Shown here: positions 8,008 to 15,948 of the stretch, piece by piece
Position numbering within the stretch: the first letter of the stretch is position 1
Layout of the letters: the number at the start of each line of letters is the position of its first letter
Assembly: GCF_014196295.1 (NCBI RefSeq)
Contig: NZ_JACIDK010000002.1
Span: forward strand, 761,768-825,767
Direction: 5' to 3'
Length of the DNA: 64,000 nucleotides
From: Phenylobacterium haematophilum
GTDB lineage: Bacteria > Pseudomonadota > Alphaproteobacteria > Caulobacterales > Caulobacteraceae
Notes under the pieces: generated by a model
Told to the model about the DNA's origin: nothing
Seen by the model: only the letters and a program-made list of their open reading frames with translations
Database searches by the model: none
Program-made: the position numbers and the translations under genes

Positions 8008-9012
8008 CTAGAACCCCGCCACGGGGCCTTTCCAGGCGCCAGCCGCCAGCGCCAGGAACAGCAGCAGTCCGGCCAGATGGTTGGATTTGAACAGCGCCAG
8101 CGCCAGCGGGCCGTCATTGATGTCGATGCGCGCCGCCTGCCGCGACAGGTGCATGCCGAACAGCGCGGCCAGCGGCAGGAACAGCGGCCCCAGGCCCCCG
8201 GCCCAGGCGGCCGCCAGCGCCAGCGCGAAGCTCAGCACATAGAAGGCCAACACGCCTTTCTGGACGTTTGCACCCAGGCGGCGGGTCGACGATTTGATGC
8301 CGGCCAGGGCGTCGTCCTCCAGATCCTGGATTGCGTAGATCGTATCGTAGCCCAGGGTCCAGAAGATCCCCGACGCGTAGAGAAGGGCCGCCGCCAGGGT
8401 CAGGCGTCCGATCTCCAGCTGTTCGGCCGGGACCACGCCGCCGGCCTGCGCCGCCAACCAGCCGTAGGCGCTGACGGATCCGGTCGCCGCGGCGAAGCCA
8501 AGCAGCGCCCCCCAGTTGAAGGTCAGGCCGAGCCACGCCTGCGGCCACCACGTAATGCGCTTCATGAACGGATAGCCGGCGACCAGCGCCAGCGAAGCGA
8601 CCCCCAGGCCCACCGCCAGCGGCGTCATGCTGAGCAGCAAGCCCAGCGAGACCAGGCTGCAGACGACTATGAAGCCCCAGGCCTGCGCCACGCTGATCTG
8701 GCCGGACGCCACCGGCCGCATGGCGGTGCGCGCCACCTTGGCGTCGAAGTCGCGGTCGACGATGTCGTTGAACGCACACCCCGCCGCCCGCATCAGAGCC
8801 GCCCCGATGAAGATTTTCGCCAGCAGCAGCGGCTCGGGCAGCTTGCCGTCCATGGCGGCGGCCAGCGCCGCGCCCTGCCAGCCCGGCAGCATCAGCAGCC
8901 AGATGCCTGCCGGCCGGTCGAAGCGGCCGAGCTTCAGCCAGGGCTGCAGGGCGGCGGGCGCGTGGCGGTCGACCCAGTTGCTGGGGGCGGCGTCGGGGAG
9001 CTGGGCGGTCAT
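8008..9012 (-). CDS. ubiA: 4-hydroxybenzoate polyprenyltransferase (UbiA)
   Basis: A 334-residue UbiA-superfamily prenyltransferase with about eight to nine membrane helices. The two Asp-rich motifs are NDIVDRDFDAKVART (about residue 82) and YDTIYAIQDLEDD (about 222), which bind the Mg-diphosphate of the polyprenyl donor. RPAGIWLLMLPGWQG at the start and SSTRRLG after the second motif are typical of 4-hydroxybenzoate enzymes for ubiquinone synthesis. It is convergent with merR; 18 bases separate the stops. Heme O synthase (ctaB, in this window) is a separate paralogue of the same superfamily. Confidence 0.93.
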   Translation of the reverse strand: MTAQLPDAAPSNWVDRHAPAALQPWLKLGRFDRPAGIWLLMLPGWQGAALAAAMDGKLPEPLLLAKIFIGAALMRAAGCAFNDIVDRDFDAKVARTAMRPVASGQISVAQAWGFIVVCSLVSLGLLLSMTPLAVGLGVASLALVAGYPFMKRITWWPQAWLGLTFNWGALLGFAAATGSVSAYGWLAAQAGGVVPAEQLEIGRLTLAAALLYASGIFWTLGYDTIYAIQDLEDDALAGIKSSTRRLGANVQKGVLAFYVLSFALALAAAWAGGLGPLFLPLAALFGMHLSRQAARIDINDGPLALALFKSNHLAGLLLFLALAAGAWKGPVAGF

Positions 9013-9178
9013 GCGCAGGCTTTACTCCGCCTGTGGCCCCGCGGCCACTCCTCGCCTGCAACTCTGCGATGTGGGTGAAATAACACCGGTCATGGTGATT
9101 GACAGGGCAAATCCATGCGCGCAGGTTGCGGCTCGTCGTCGTCCGGCCCCACAACCATCTGATAGGGAGGTGATCATC

Positions 9179-9253
9179 GTGAAAGCTGTAAATCATCGCC
9201 TGCAGATGCCGCTTGTCGCCGTGATCGCCTACGCAGGACGGTTCCGCGACTAG
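9179..9253 (+). CDS. candidate small ORF (24 codons) with strong Shine-Dalgarno
   Basis: GTG at 9179 begins a 24-residue frame (MKAVNHRLQMPLVAVIAYAG, then RFRD). It is preceded by AGGGAGGTGATC, a near-perfect match to the anti-SD, at about eight bases. A TTGACA element is found at 9099-9104. The hydrophobic centre PLVAVIAYAG could be amphipathic or membrane-associated. It stands alone in the roughly 390-base gap between ubiA and the methyltransferase gene. I do not recognise it, and no homologue could be checked. Confidence 0.4.
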   Translation: MKAVNHRLQMPLVAVIAYAGRFRD

Positions 9254-9345
9254 GTCGCGCCCGGCCCCGCCAGCGGGCTGATCTGCACCTCCATCGTCAG
9301 CAAGCCCGCGCGATCCGTCGCGCCGCCCTGGCGTTCCCCGATTCC

Positions 9346-9378
9346 ACGGATTCCTCCTTCGCAACGCGCGGAATCCGT
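9346..9378. repeat. 9-bp inverted repeat upstream of the methyltransferase gene
   Basis: ACGGATTCC (9346-9354) and GGAATCCGT (9370-9378) are perfect inverted repeats with a 15-base loop, ending 20 bases before the ATG at 9399. The hairpin lies in the probable 5' leader. It has no following T-run, so it is not a classical terminator; a regulatory or operator role is possible. Confidence 0.45.
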
Positions 9379-9398
9379 CCGTCTCGAAAGACGACGAC

Positions 9399-10196
9399 AT
9401 GTCCATCGCCGAACCCATTTCGGTCCCGACGAACGCCCCGCACCCCAATCGCTACGGGGCGATGTGCACCGAGGTCTACGATCTCGACAAACCGCCGGGC
9501 TCGCTGCCCGACGTGCCGTTCTATCTGGAGCGGTTGGCTGGAACCGAAGGCCCGATCCTGGAGGCCGGGGTCGGAACCGGCCGGCTGCTGATCCCGCTGC
9601 TCGAGGCCGGGCTGGAGGTGGAGGGCTTCGACCGCTCCGCCGACATGCTCGCCTCCTGCGCCCGCCACTGCGCCGCGCGCGGCCTTTCGCCCGCGCTCCG
9701 CCAGGCGCGGTTCCAGGACTTCGGCTACGACCACGACTTCGCGGCGATCCTCGTGCCGGCCGGGACCTTCACCCTGCTGGATGACTTCGCCGAGGCGCTG
9801 GCGGTGCTGAAGCGGTTCTTCGATCACCTGCGTCCCGGCGGGCGGCTGCTGATCGACCTGATGCCGCTGGGCCACCTCACCAGCGAGCGGCCGGACATCC
9901 GCACCTGGACGACGCCTTCGGGCGACGTCCTGCGGATCGAGGGCCGAGCCGTGGAGATCGATCTCGTCCGCCAGCGCCGGGTCACCCACGACCGATACGA
10001 GCGCTGGCGCGACGGGCGGCTGGTGGAGACCGAGCTGGAGATCATGGCCTTCCGGTTCTGGGGCCTGAAGGAGTTCGAACTGGCGCTCGCCGCGGCGGGC
10101 TTCTCGTGCATCTCCGTCGGCGCCGATCACCAGCCCGGACGGCCGCCCGGCCGGTCGAGCCGGATACTCAATTTCGAGGCCCGGCGACCCGTCTAG
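9399..10196 (+). CDS. class I SAM-dependent methyltransferase
   Basis: A 265-residue protein with motif I ILEAGVGTGRLLIPLLEAG (about residue 54), post-I acidic residue in VEGFDRSADML, and motif IV region FAAILVPAGTFTLLDD, then LRPGGRLLIDLMPLG. This is the Methyltransf_25/11 arrangement typical of small-molecule methyltransferases. The N-terminus (NRYGAMCTEVYDLDKP) resembles enzymes often annotated simply as class I methyltransferases. Substrate unknown. A strong GC hairpin lies just after the stop. Confidence 0.82.
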   Translation: MSIAEPISVPTNAPHPNRYGAMCTEVYDLDKPPGSLPDVPFYLERLAGTEGPILEAGVGTGRLLIPLLEAGLEVEGFDRSADMLASCARHCAARGLSPALRQARFQDFGYDHDFAAILVPAGTFTLLDDFAEALAVLKRFFDHLRPGGRLLIDLMPLGHLTSERPDIRTWTTPSGDVLRIEGRAVEIDLVRQRRVTHDRYERWRDGRLVETELEIMAFRFWGLKEFELALAAAGFSCISVGADHQPGRPPGRSSRILNFEARRPV

Positions 10197-10208
10197 GGGC
10201 GCGGCAGC

Positions 10209-10246
10209 GGCGCCGGGGTCCGTGCTCCCCCATGGGCCCCGGCGCC
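10209..10246. terminator. strong GC hairpin between methyltransferase and ABC exporter genes
   Basis: GGCGCCGGGG (10209-10218) and CCCCGGCGCC (10237-10246) form a perfect 10-bp stem with an 18-base loop, 13 bases after the methyltransferase stop. There is no T-tract, so intrinsic termination is uncertain. It could be a terminator helper for the upstream gene or a leader structure for the ABC pair. Confidence 0.45.
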
Positions 10247-10305
10247 CACCCTCGATGTCTCAATTTACCCCCGGCGGCATGCCGGGCCGATTTGTGAAAT
10301 CCGTT

Positions 10306-12093
10306 ATGACCGACATTCTCGACGACGACCTCGACCGTCCCCGAACCCTGACCAACCGCCAGGTGCTCGGCTTCATGGCTGGGCACTGGATGCGCGAGCC
10401 GAAGAAGTTCGCGCTGATCATCGGCTTCGGGCTGGTGGCGACGGTTTGCGACCTCTCGATCCCCTGGGCCACCCGCGGCCTGATCAACGCCGTCTCCAGT
10501 CCGGAGAAGGTGACCGACGCGGCCTGGATCGCCTGGGCCTCGCTCTCGGGCCTCTACCTCGTGTTCTACATGTCCCGGACCAGCATGTTCCGGGTGATGA
10601 ACGGCTTCTACGCCCGGATCATGTCGCGGATGGTCAAGGAAGGCTTCGCCCGCGTGCAGGCCTTCTCGTCCGACTGGCACGCCTCGAACTTCGCCGGCGC
10701 CACCGTGCGGCGGGTCAGCCGCGCCATGTGGGGCTATGACAGCGCCGCCGACGCCCTGATCGCCATGCTGCTGCCGACCGTCCTGGTGCTGGGCGGGCTG
10801 GCGATCTCGCTCGGCCTGCGCTGGCCGCTGGCCGGCCTGTTCGTAGCCGTCGTGATCGGCGTATTCGCGGCCTACAACATTCTGATGTCGGTGCACTTCG
10901 TGCGCCCGGCCAACCTGCGCTCCACCGCTCTCGACTCCGAGATCGGCGCGGCGCTAGCCGACGCCATCGGCGCGAATCCGACGGTCAAGAGCTTCGGCGC
11001 CGAGGATCGCGAGGCCGAGCGCTTCGCGCAGACGGCGGACGCTTGGCGCTGGGCGGTCAACAAGACCTGGGACCGCTTCAACGTGGTGGGCCTGGGCCAG
11101 AACGTGCTGCTGATCATCCTGCAGGCGGGCCTGACCGGCTTCCTCGTCCATGCCTGGGCGCAAGGCCAGGCGACGCCGGGCGACGTGGCCTTCGCGATCA
11201 CCTCGTTCATCGTCATGGCCGGCTACATGCGGAACTTCAGCGAGATCACCCAGATGCTCCAGAAGGGCCTGGACGACATGCTGGACGTGGCGACCTACAT
11301 GCGCACCGAGCCGCAACTGAACGACGATGCGCAGGCTCGGCCGTTCCGCGGCGACCTCGGCGAGGTGATCTTCGACCGCGTCACCTTCGGCTACGCCAAC
11401 CAGCCCCGGCCGCTCTACGAGGGCTTCACCCTGATCGTGGCGCCGGGCGAGCGCATCGCTCTGGTCGGTCCGACCGGAGCGGGAAAGTCCACGTTCGTGA
11501 AGCTGATCCAGCGCCTGTACGACGTTCAGGGCGGGCGGATCCTGATCGACGGCCAGGACATTTCCAAGGTCAGCCAGACCAGCCTGCGCCGCGCCATCGC
11601 CGTGGTGCCGCAGGACCCGGCGCTGTTCCACCGGAGCATCGCCGAGAACATCGCCTACGCCCGTCCCGACGCAACGGCGGACGAGGTGATGCTGGCCGCC
11701 AAGCGGGCCCGCGCTCACGACTTCATCGCCCGCCTGCCCAACGGTTACGAGACGCCGGTCGGCGAGCGCGGCGTGAAGCTGTCGGGCGGTGAGCGGCAGC
11801 GGGTGGCGATCGCCCGCGCCTTCCTGGCCGACGCCCCGATCCTGGTGCTCGACGAGGCCACGTCGTCGCTGGACGTGGAGACCGAACGCCAGGTCCAGGC
11901 GGCGATGGAGGAACTGATGGTCGGTCGCACGACGATCGTCATCGCCCACCGGCTCTCGACCATCCGCGGCGCCGACCGGATCCTGGTCTTCGACCGAGGC
12001 CGGATCGTCGAGGAAGGCCGCCACGCCGAACTGATCGACAAGGGCGGCTTCTATGCGCGGCTGCACGCCGTGACCGAAGGAACCGAGCTGTGA
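10306..12093 (+). CDS. ABC exporter half-transporter (TMD-NBD), first of a pair
   Basis: A 595-residue half-transporter: six transmembrane helices in the first 320 residues, then a nucleotide-binding domain with Walker A GPTGAGKST, Q-loop VVPQDPALFHRS, signature LSGGERQRVAIARA, Walker B ILVLDEATS with the catalytic Glu, and H-loop IAHRLST. The family is the MsbA/lipid- and drug-exporter type. The open frame starts earlier (GTG at 10222, ATG at 10255), but the ATG at 10306 aligns with the MTD N-terminus of the paralogue behind it and gives exactly equal lengths (595 residues each), so it is preferred despite a weak SD. Substrate unknown. It overlaps the second gene by four bases (GTGA). Confidence 0.9.
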   Translation: MTDILDDDLDRPRTLTNRQVLGFMAGHWMREPKKFALIIGFGLVATVCDLSIPWATRGLINAVSSPEKVTDAAWIAWASLSGLYLVFYMSRTSMFRVMNGFYARIMSRMVKEGFARVQAFSSDWHASNFAGATVRRVSRAMWGYDSAADALIAMLLPTVLVLGGLAISLGLRWPLAGLFVAVVIGVFAAYNILMSVHFVRPANLRSTALDSEIGAALADAIGANPTVKSFGAEDREAERFAQTADAWRWAVNKTWDRFNVVGLGQNVLLIILQAGLTGFLVHAWAQGQATPGDVAFAITSFIVMAGYMRNFSEITQMLQKGLDDMLDVATYMRTEPQLNDDAQARPFRGDLGEVIFDRVTFGYANQPRPLYEGFTLIVAPGERIALVGPTGAGKSTFVKLIQRLYDVQGGRILIDGQDISKVSQTSLRRAIAVVPQDPALFHRSIAENIAYARPDATADEVMLAAKRARAHDFIARLPNGYETPVGERGVKLSGGERQRVAIARAFLADAPILVLDEATSSLDVETERQVQAAMEELMVGRTTIVIAHRLSTIRGADRILVFDRGRIVEEGRHAELIDKGGFYARLHAVTEGTEL

Positions 12094-13877
12094 CCGACCA
12101 CTACGAAGACGCCGAGGACCAGAAGCAGAGGACTCTCCCCAACCACAGGGTCATCGGCTTCGTCATGCGCTTTTGGCTGCGCCGGCCCGGATTGCTGAGC
12201 GGCATGACAATCTTCACGCTGCTGGCCATCGCCGCCGACATGGCTATCCCGCTGGCCGCCGGCCGGCTGGTGGACGCGGTGGCCGAAGGGCCCCAGGCGG
12301 CCGATGTCGCCTGGGCCGCCTGGGCGGTGTTCGTCGGGCTCTATCTGGTGCTGTCCGTGGTCCGGAACATCGCCAACAAGTTCTGGAATCCGCTGGCCGC
12401 GCTGAACATGCGCGACATGACCGACGAGGGCTTCGCGCGCATCCAATCGTTTTCCGCAGATTGGCACGCCGACGCCTTCGCCGGCGCCACCGTGCGGCGG
12501 CTGTCGCGGGCGATGTGGGGCTACGACATGGTCTCCGACGCCGTCGTCATGTGGATAGGTCCAGCCCTGCTCGTGCTCATCGGCTTGTCGGGCATGATGA
12601 TCGTCCGCTGGCCGATGGTGGGGCTGTTCTCGCTGGCCGTCGTCAGTCTGTACATCGCCTCCAACGTCATCCTGACGGCCAAATACGGCCGGCCGCTGAA
12701 CCAACGGTCGGTGGCCCTGGATTCGCGGATCGGGGGGGCGCTGGCCGATTCCATCACCGGCAACGCCACGGTCCGCAGCTTCGGCGCCGAGGCCCGCGAG
12801 AGCGCCCGCATCGGCGAAATCACCGAGTCATGGCGCGGGGCGGTGGTGCGTACCTGGAACCGCTTCACCGACCTTTGGCTGATCCAGAACATGCTGCTGG
12901 CGGTGCTGCAGGGCGGGCTCACTGGCCTGTTGCTGATGCTCTGGTCGCAGGGCAGGGCGACCCCGGGCGACGTCGCCTTCGGCATCACCGCCTTCCTGGT
13001 GATGAGCGGCTACCTGCGCAACATCGGCGAGAACGTCCGCATGCTGCAGAAAGGGCTCGACGACGTCGAGGACGTGGCCCGCTTCGCCGAGATCAAGCCC
13101 CAGGTCGCCGACCGCCCGGGCGCCGCGCCGTTCGCCGGTCAGTTGGGTGAAGTGGTCTTCAATAACGCCACCTTCCGCTACAAGTCGGTGACCGAACCGC
13201 TGTTCCAGAACTTCTCTCTGACCATCCGCCCGGGCGAGCGTGTCGCCCTGGTCGGCCCAACCGGCTCCGGCAAGTCGAGCTTCGTGAAGCTGGTCCAGCG
13301 GCTCTACGACCTGGACGAGGGCCGGATCTTGATCGATGGCCAGGACATCGCCGGCGTCCAGCAGGGCTCGCTTCGGCGCGCCATCGCCGTGGTGCCGCAG
13401 GACCCGGCGCTGTTCCACCGGAGCATCGCCGACAACATCGCCTATGCCCGTCCCGACGCGACGACCGAGGAGGTCGCGCTCGCGGCGCGCCGGGCGCGGG
13501 CCCACGAGTTCATCACCAGGCTGCCCCAAGGCTATCGGACGCTGGTCGGCGAGCGCGGGGTGAAGCTGTCGGGCGGCGAACGGCAGCGGGTGGCGATCGC
13601 ACGGGCGTTCCTGGCCGATGCGCCGATCCTAGTTTTCGACGAGGCCACCTCGTCGCTGGACGTGGAGACCGAGCGCGACGTCCAGGCGGCGATGGAAGAA
13701 CTGATGAACGGACGTACGACCATCGTCATAGCCCACCGCCTGTCCACTGTGCGCAACGCAGATCGGATCCTGGTGTTTGACCAAGGCCGCATCGTCGAGG
13801 AAGGGCGCCACTCCGACCTGGTGAAGATGGGCGGCGCTTACGCCCGCCTGCACGCGGTCGCCGAGGGAACAGCCTGA
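12090..13877 (+). CDS. ABC exporter half-transporter, second of a pair
   Basis: A 595-residue paralogue of the preceding gene with the same layout: N-terminal six-helix membrane domain and a C-terminal NBD with GPTGSGKSS, PQDPALFHRS, LSGGERQRVAIARA, ILVFDEATS and IAHRLST. All catalytic motifs, including the Walker B Glu, are intact in both members, so a symmetric-cycle heterodimer or two homodimers are both possible. It starts with GTG overlapping the upstream stop. The near-identical TMD landmarks (FSADWHADAFAGATVRR against FSSDWHASNFAGATVRR) show a tandem duplication. Confidence 0.9.
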   Translation: MTDHYEDAEDQKQRTLPNHRVIGFVMRFWLRRPGLLSGMTIFTLLAIAADMAIPLAAGRLVDAVAEGPQAADVAWAAWAVFVGLYLVLSVVRNIANKFWNPLAALNMRDMTDEGFARIQSFSADWHADAFAGATVRRLSRAMWGYDMVSDAVVMWIGPALLVLIGLSGMMIVRWPMVGLFSLAVVSLYIASNVILTAKYGRPLNQRSVALDSRIGGALADSITGNATVRSFGAEARESARIGEITESWRGAVVRTWNRFTDLWLIQNMLLAVLQGGLTGLLLMLWSQGRATPGDVAFGITAFLVMSGYLRNIGENVRMLQKGLDDVEDVARFAEIKPQVADRPGAAPFAGQLGEVVFNNATFRYKSVTEPLFQNFSLTIRPGERVALVGPTGSGKSSFVKLVQRLYDLDEGRILIDGQDIAGVQQGSLRRAIAVVPQDPALFHRSIADNIAYARPDATTEEVALAARRARAHEFITRLPQGYRTLVGERGVKLSGGERQRVAIARAFLADAPILVFDEATSSLDVETERDVQAAMEELMNGRTTIVIAHRLSTVRNADRILVFDQGRIVEEGRHSDLVKMGGAYARLHAVAEGTA

Positions 13878-13911
13878 AGGCTGACAGAAGTATCGCTGTG
13901 GGTGTTAGATG

Positions 13912-13939
13912 CCCCAAGGACCCATCGACTTGGGGGGAG
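13912..13939. promoter_or_regulatory. hairpin overlapping the Shine-Dalgarno of the FkbM-like gene
   Basis: CCCCAAG (13912-13918) and CTTGGGG (13929-13935) form a perfect 7-bp stem whose right arm overlaps the SD run GGGGGGAG (13932-13939). The ATG follows at 13944. If formed in the mRNA it would mask part of the ribosome-binding site. It could equally be chance in GC-rich DNA. Confidence 0.4.
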
Positions 13940-13943
13940 TCGC

Positions 13944-14747
13944 ATGACCTACATCGAGCAGGTGGTGCAGTGGCTCCGCGACCGGCTGGCCCGCGAGCCG
14001 TCGCTGGCCGATCCGCGCGAACTGAACATGGCCTTGCGGGTGCTCGCGGTTTGGCGCTCGCGCGGCATCGCCAACGCCTACATTCGCCAGTACGGCGCCA
14101 AGATCATGCAGGGCCCGTTCGCGGGCATGGACTACGTCACCTCCGCCACCGAGGGGGCGCTGACCCCGCGGCTGATCGGCACCTACGAGTCCGAGCTGCA
14201 TCCCCATCTTCAGCGCTTCGCTGAGAAGTCGCTCGACTGCGTCATCGATGTCGGTTGCGCCGAGGGCTATTACGCGGTCGGGCTGGCGCGGATGATGCCG
14301 GGCGTCACCGTTCACGCCTTCGACATCCAGGAGACGGCCCGCGCCGCCTGCGCCGACCTCGCCGCCAAGAACGGTGTGTCCGAGCGGGTGATCATCGGCG
14401 AGCGGTTCGCACCCGACGGCTTCGAGGCGTTCAAGGATCGCCGTTGCCTGGTGCTGGTCGATATCGAGGGCGCGGAAGACGATCTGCTGCGGCCCGATCT
14501 GTCGCCGGCCCTGGCCGGCATGGATCTGATCGTCGAGACCCACGACGTCTACCGGCCTGGCGTCCTGGCCCGGCTGATCGAGCGCTTCTCGCCGACCCAC
14601 GACATCGTCCGCCTGGACCCGCAGCCCAAGACCCTGCCGCTTCCGGATTTCCTCAAGGGCGCGGGCCACCTCGACCAGCTGCTGGCGGTCTGGGAGTTCC
14701 GGCATCAGGCCACGCCTTGGCTGGTGATGACGCCAAAATCTAGCTGA
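13944..14747 (+). CDS. SAM-dependent methyltransferase, FkbM-like
   Basis: A 267-residue protein with motif I VIDVGCAEGYYAVGLARMMP (about residue 98) and post-I AFDIQETA. The later LVDIEGAEDDLL and LIVETHD match the FkbM-type methyltransferase core, in which the VDIEGAE motif replaces the usual motif IV. Enzymes of this type methylate sugars or other small molecules. The start at 13944 follows a GGGGGGAG SD; an in-frame start at 13902 exists but is less well placed. It follows the ABC pair after 66 bases and may belong to the same transcript. It converges on the YcaQ gene with an 8-base overlap. Confidence 0.78.
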   Translation: MTYIEQVVQWLRDRLAREPSLADPRELNMALRVLAVWRSRGIANAYIRQYGAKIMQGPFAGMDYVTSATEGALTPRLIGTYESELHPHLQRFAEKSLDCVIDVGCAEGYYAVGLARMMPGVTVHAFDIQETARAACADLAAKNGVSERVIIGERFAPDGFEAFKDRRCLVLVDIEGAEDDLLRPDLSPALAGMDLIVETHDVYRPGVLARLIERFSPTHDIVRLDPQPKTLPLPDFLKGAGHLDQLLAVWEFRHQATPWLVMTPKSS

Positions 14748-15942
14748 GCGCGCTCTCCAGCGCCTCGGCCAGATCGCCTTTCGACGCGACCTCGACGCGG
14801 TCCAGGCCGAGCCAGCCGGCCATCAGCTTCAGTTCGTCGGCCAGCAGGGCCGGCGTCGCCCCGTTCGCGCCCGGTTCGGCGTGGGCGGCTTGGACCATCA
14901 GCAGGCCCTTCTTGCGCTCGGCCTTCAGGTCGACCCGCGCGGTGATCGCCTCGCCCTGCAGGAACGGCAGGACATAGTAGCCGTGCACGCGCTTGTGGGC
15001 CGGGGTGTAGATCTCCAGCCGCACCTTGGTCCCGAACAGCCGCTCGGTCCGCTCGCGGAACCAAATCAGGTTGTCGAACGGCGAGAGCAGGGCGTTGGCG
15101 CTGACCTTCCGCGGGCGTCGCGCCCCGGCGTGCAGATAGGCTCCGCTTTCCCAGCCCTTCACCTTCACCGGGATCAGGTCGCCGGCCTCGACCAGTTCAG
15201 CGATCCGCGCCTTGGTCTCGGCCACGCCCATTCGGAAGTAGTCGCGCAGGTCGCGCTCGGTGGCTACGCCCTGCGCCCGCGCCGCGATCCGTGGCAGTTC
15301 GCGCTGGGCCTCGTCGCGCGGCGGCGGCTCGCCCAGCGCCGCCTTGGGCAGCACCATGTCGGGCAGGCCGTAGACCCGCTCAAAGGTTCCGCGCCGGGTG
15401 GCGGTGGTCAGGTCCCCGACCCAGAACAGGCACTCCAGCGCCCGCTTGCCCTCGCTCCAGCCCCACCAGCTGCCGGCGCCCTTGGCGCCGAGGCTGAGCT
15501 CGGAAGCCGGCATCGGTCCGCGGGTTTCGATTTCGGCCAGGCATTTGTCGATGAAGTCGCCGTGGCTGCGCAGGAAGCGGGCGACGCCCTTCCAGACGCC
15601 GACCCCGGCGCGGGCGTCGTCCATCCGCCAGCGCAGCAGCCGATGCGTCGCGGCCGGCAGCAGCGAGGCTTCGTGCGCCCAGTACTCGACCAGGGCGGGT
15701 CGCCGGCCCCAGGCGATCTCCTCCAGTAGCGGCCGCGGGTAGGCGCCCAGGCGTGAGAACATCGGCAGATAGTGGGTGCGCGACACCACGTTCACCGAGT
15801 CGATCTGCACGACGCCCAGCCGCTCGATCGTCTTCAGCAGGTGCCGCTTGCCAGGCGCGGCCGGCCGCCGCTCGGCGAACCCCTGCGCGGCCAGCGCGAT
15901 GCGCCTGGCCTCGCGGGCCGAGATCTCCTCCACCCCTGTCAC
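14740..15942 (-). CDS. YcaQ/AlkZ-like winged-helix DNA glycosylase
   Basis: A 400-residue DUF1006/HTH_42 protein. The key VQIDSVNVVSRTHYLP (about residue 45) carries the Q-x-D motif of YcaQ (AlkX), the enzyme that removes alkylated bases and opens interstrand crosslinks; AlkZ from antibiotic producers has Q-x-Q there. Conserved YWAHEASLLP and the tandem winged-helix body with SPFDNLIW and YYVLPFL also match the family. It lies six bases behind the PPK2 gene in the same direction, so the two are probably cotranscribed. Confidence 0.85.
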   Translation of the reverse strand: MTGVEEISAREARRIALAAQGFAERRPAAPGKRHLLKTIERLGVVQIDSVNVVSRTHYLPMFSRLGAYPRPLLEEIAWGRRPALVEYWAHEASLLPAATHRLLRWRMDDARAGVGVWKGVARFLRSHGDFIDKCLAEIETRGPMPASELSLGAKGAGSWWGWSEGKRALECLFWVGDLTTATRRGTFERVYGLPDMVLPKAALGEPPPRDEAQRELPRIAARAQGVATERDLRDYFRMGVAETKARIAELVEAGDLIPVKVKGWESGAYLHAGARRPRKVSANALLSPFDNLIWFRERTERLFGTKVRLEIYTPAHKRVHGYYVLPFLQGEAITARVDLKAERKKGLLMVQAAHAEPGANGATPALLADELKLMAGWLGLDRVEVASKGDLAEALESALS

Positions 15943-15948
15943 CTGCGG

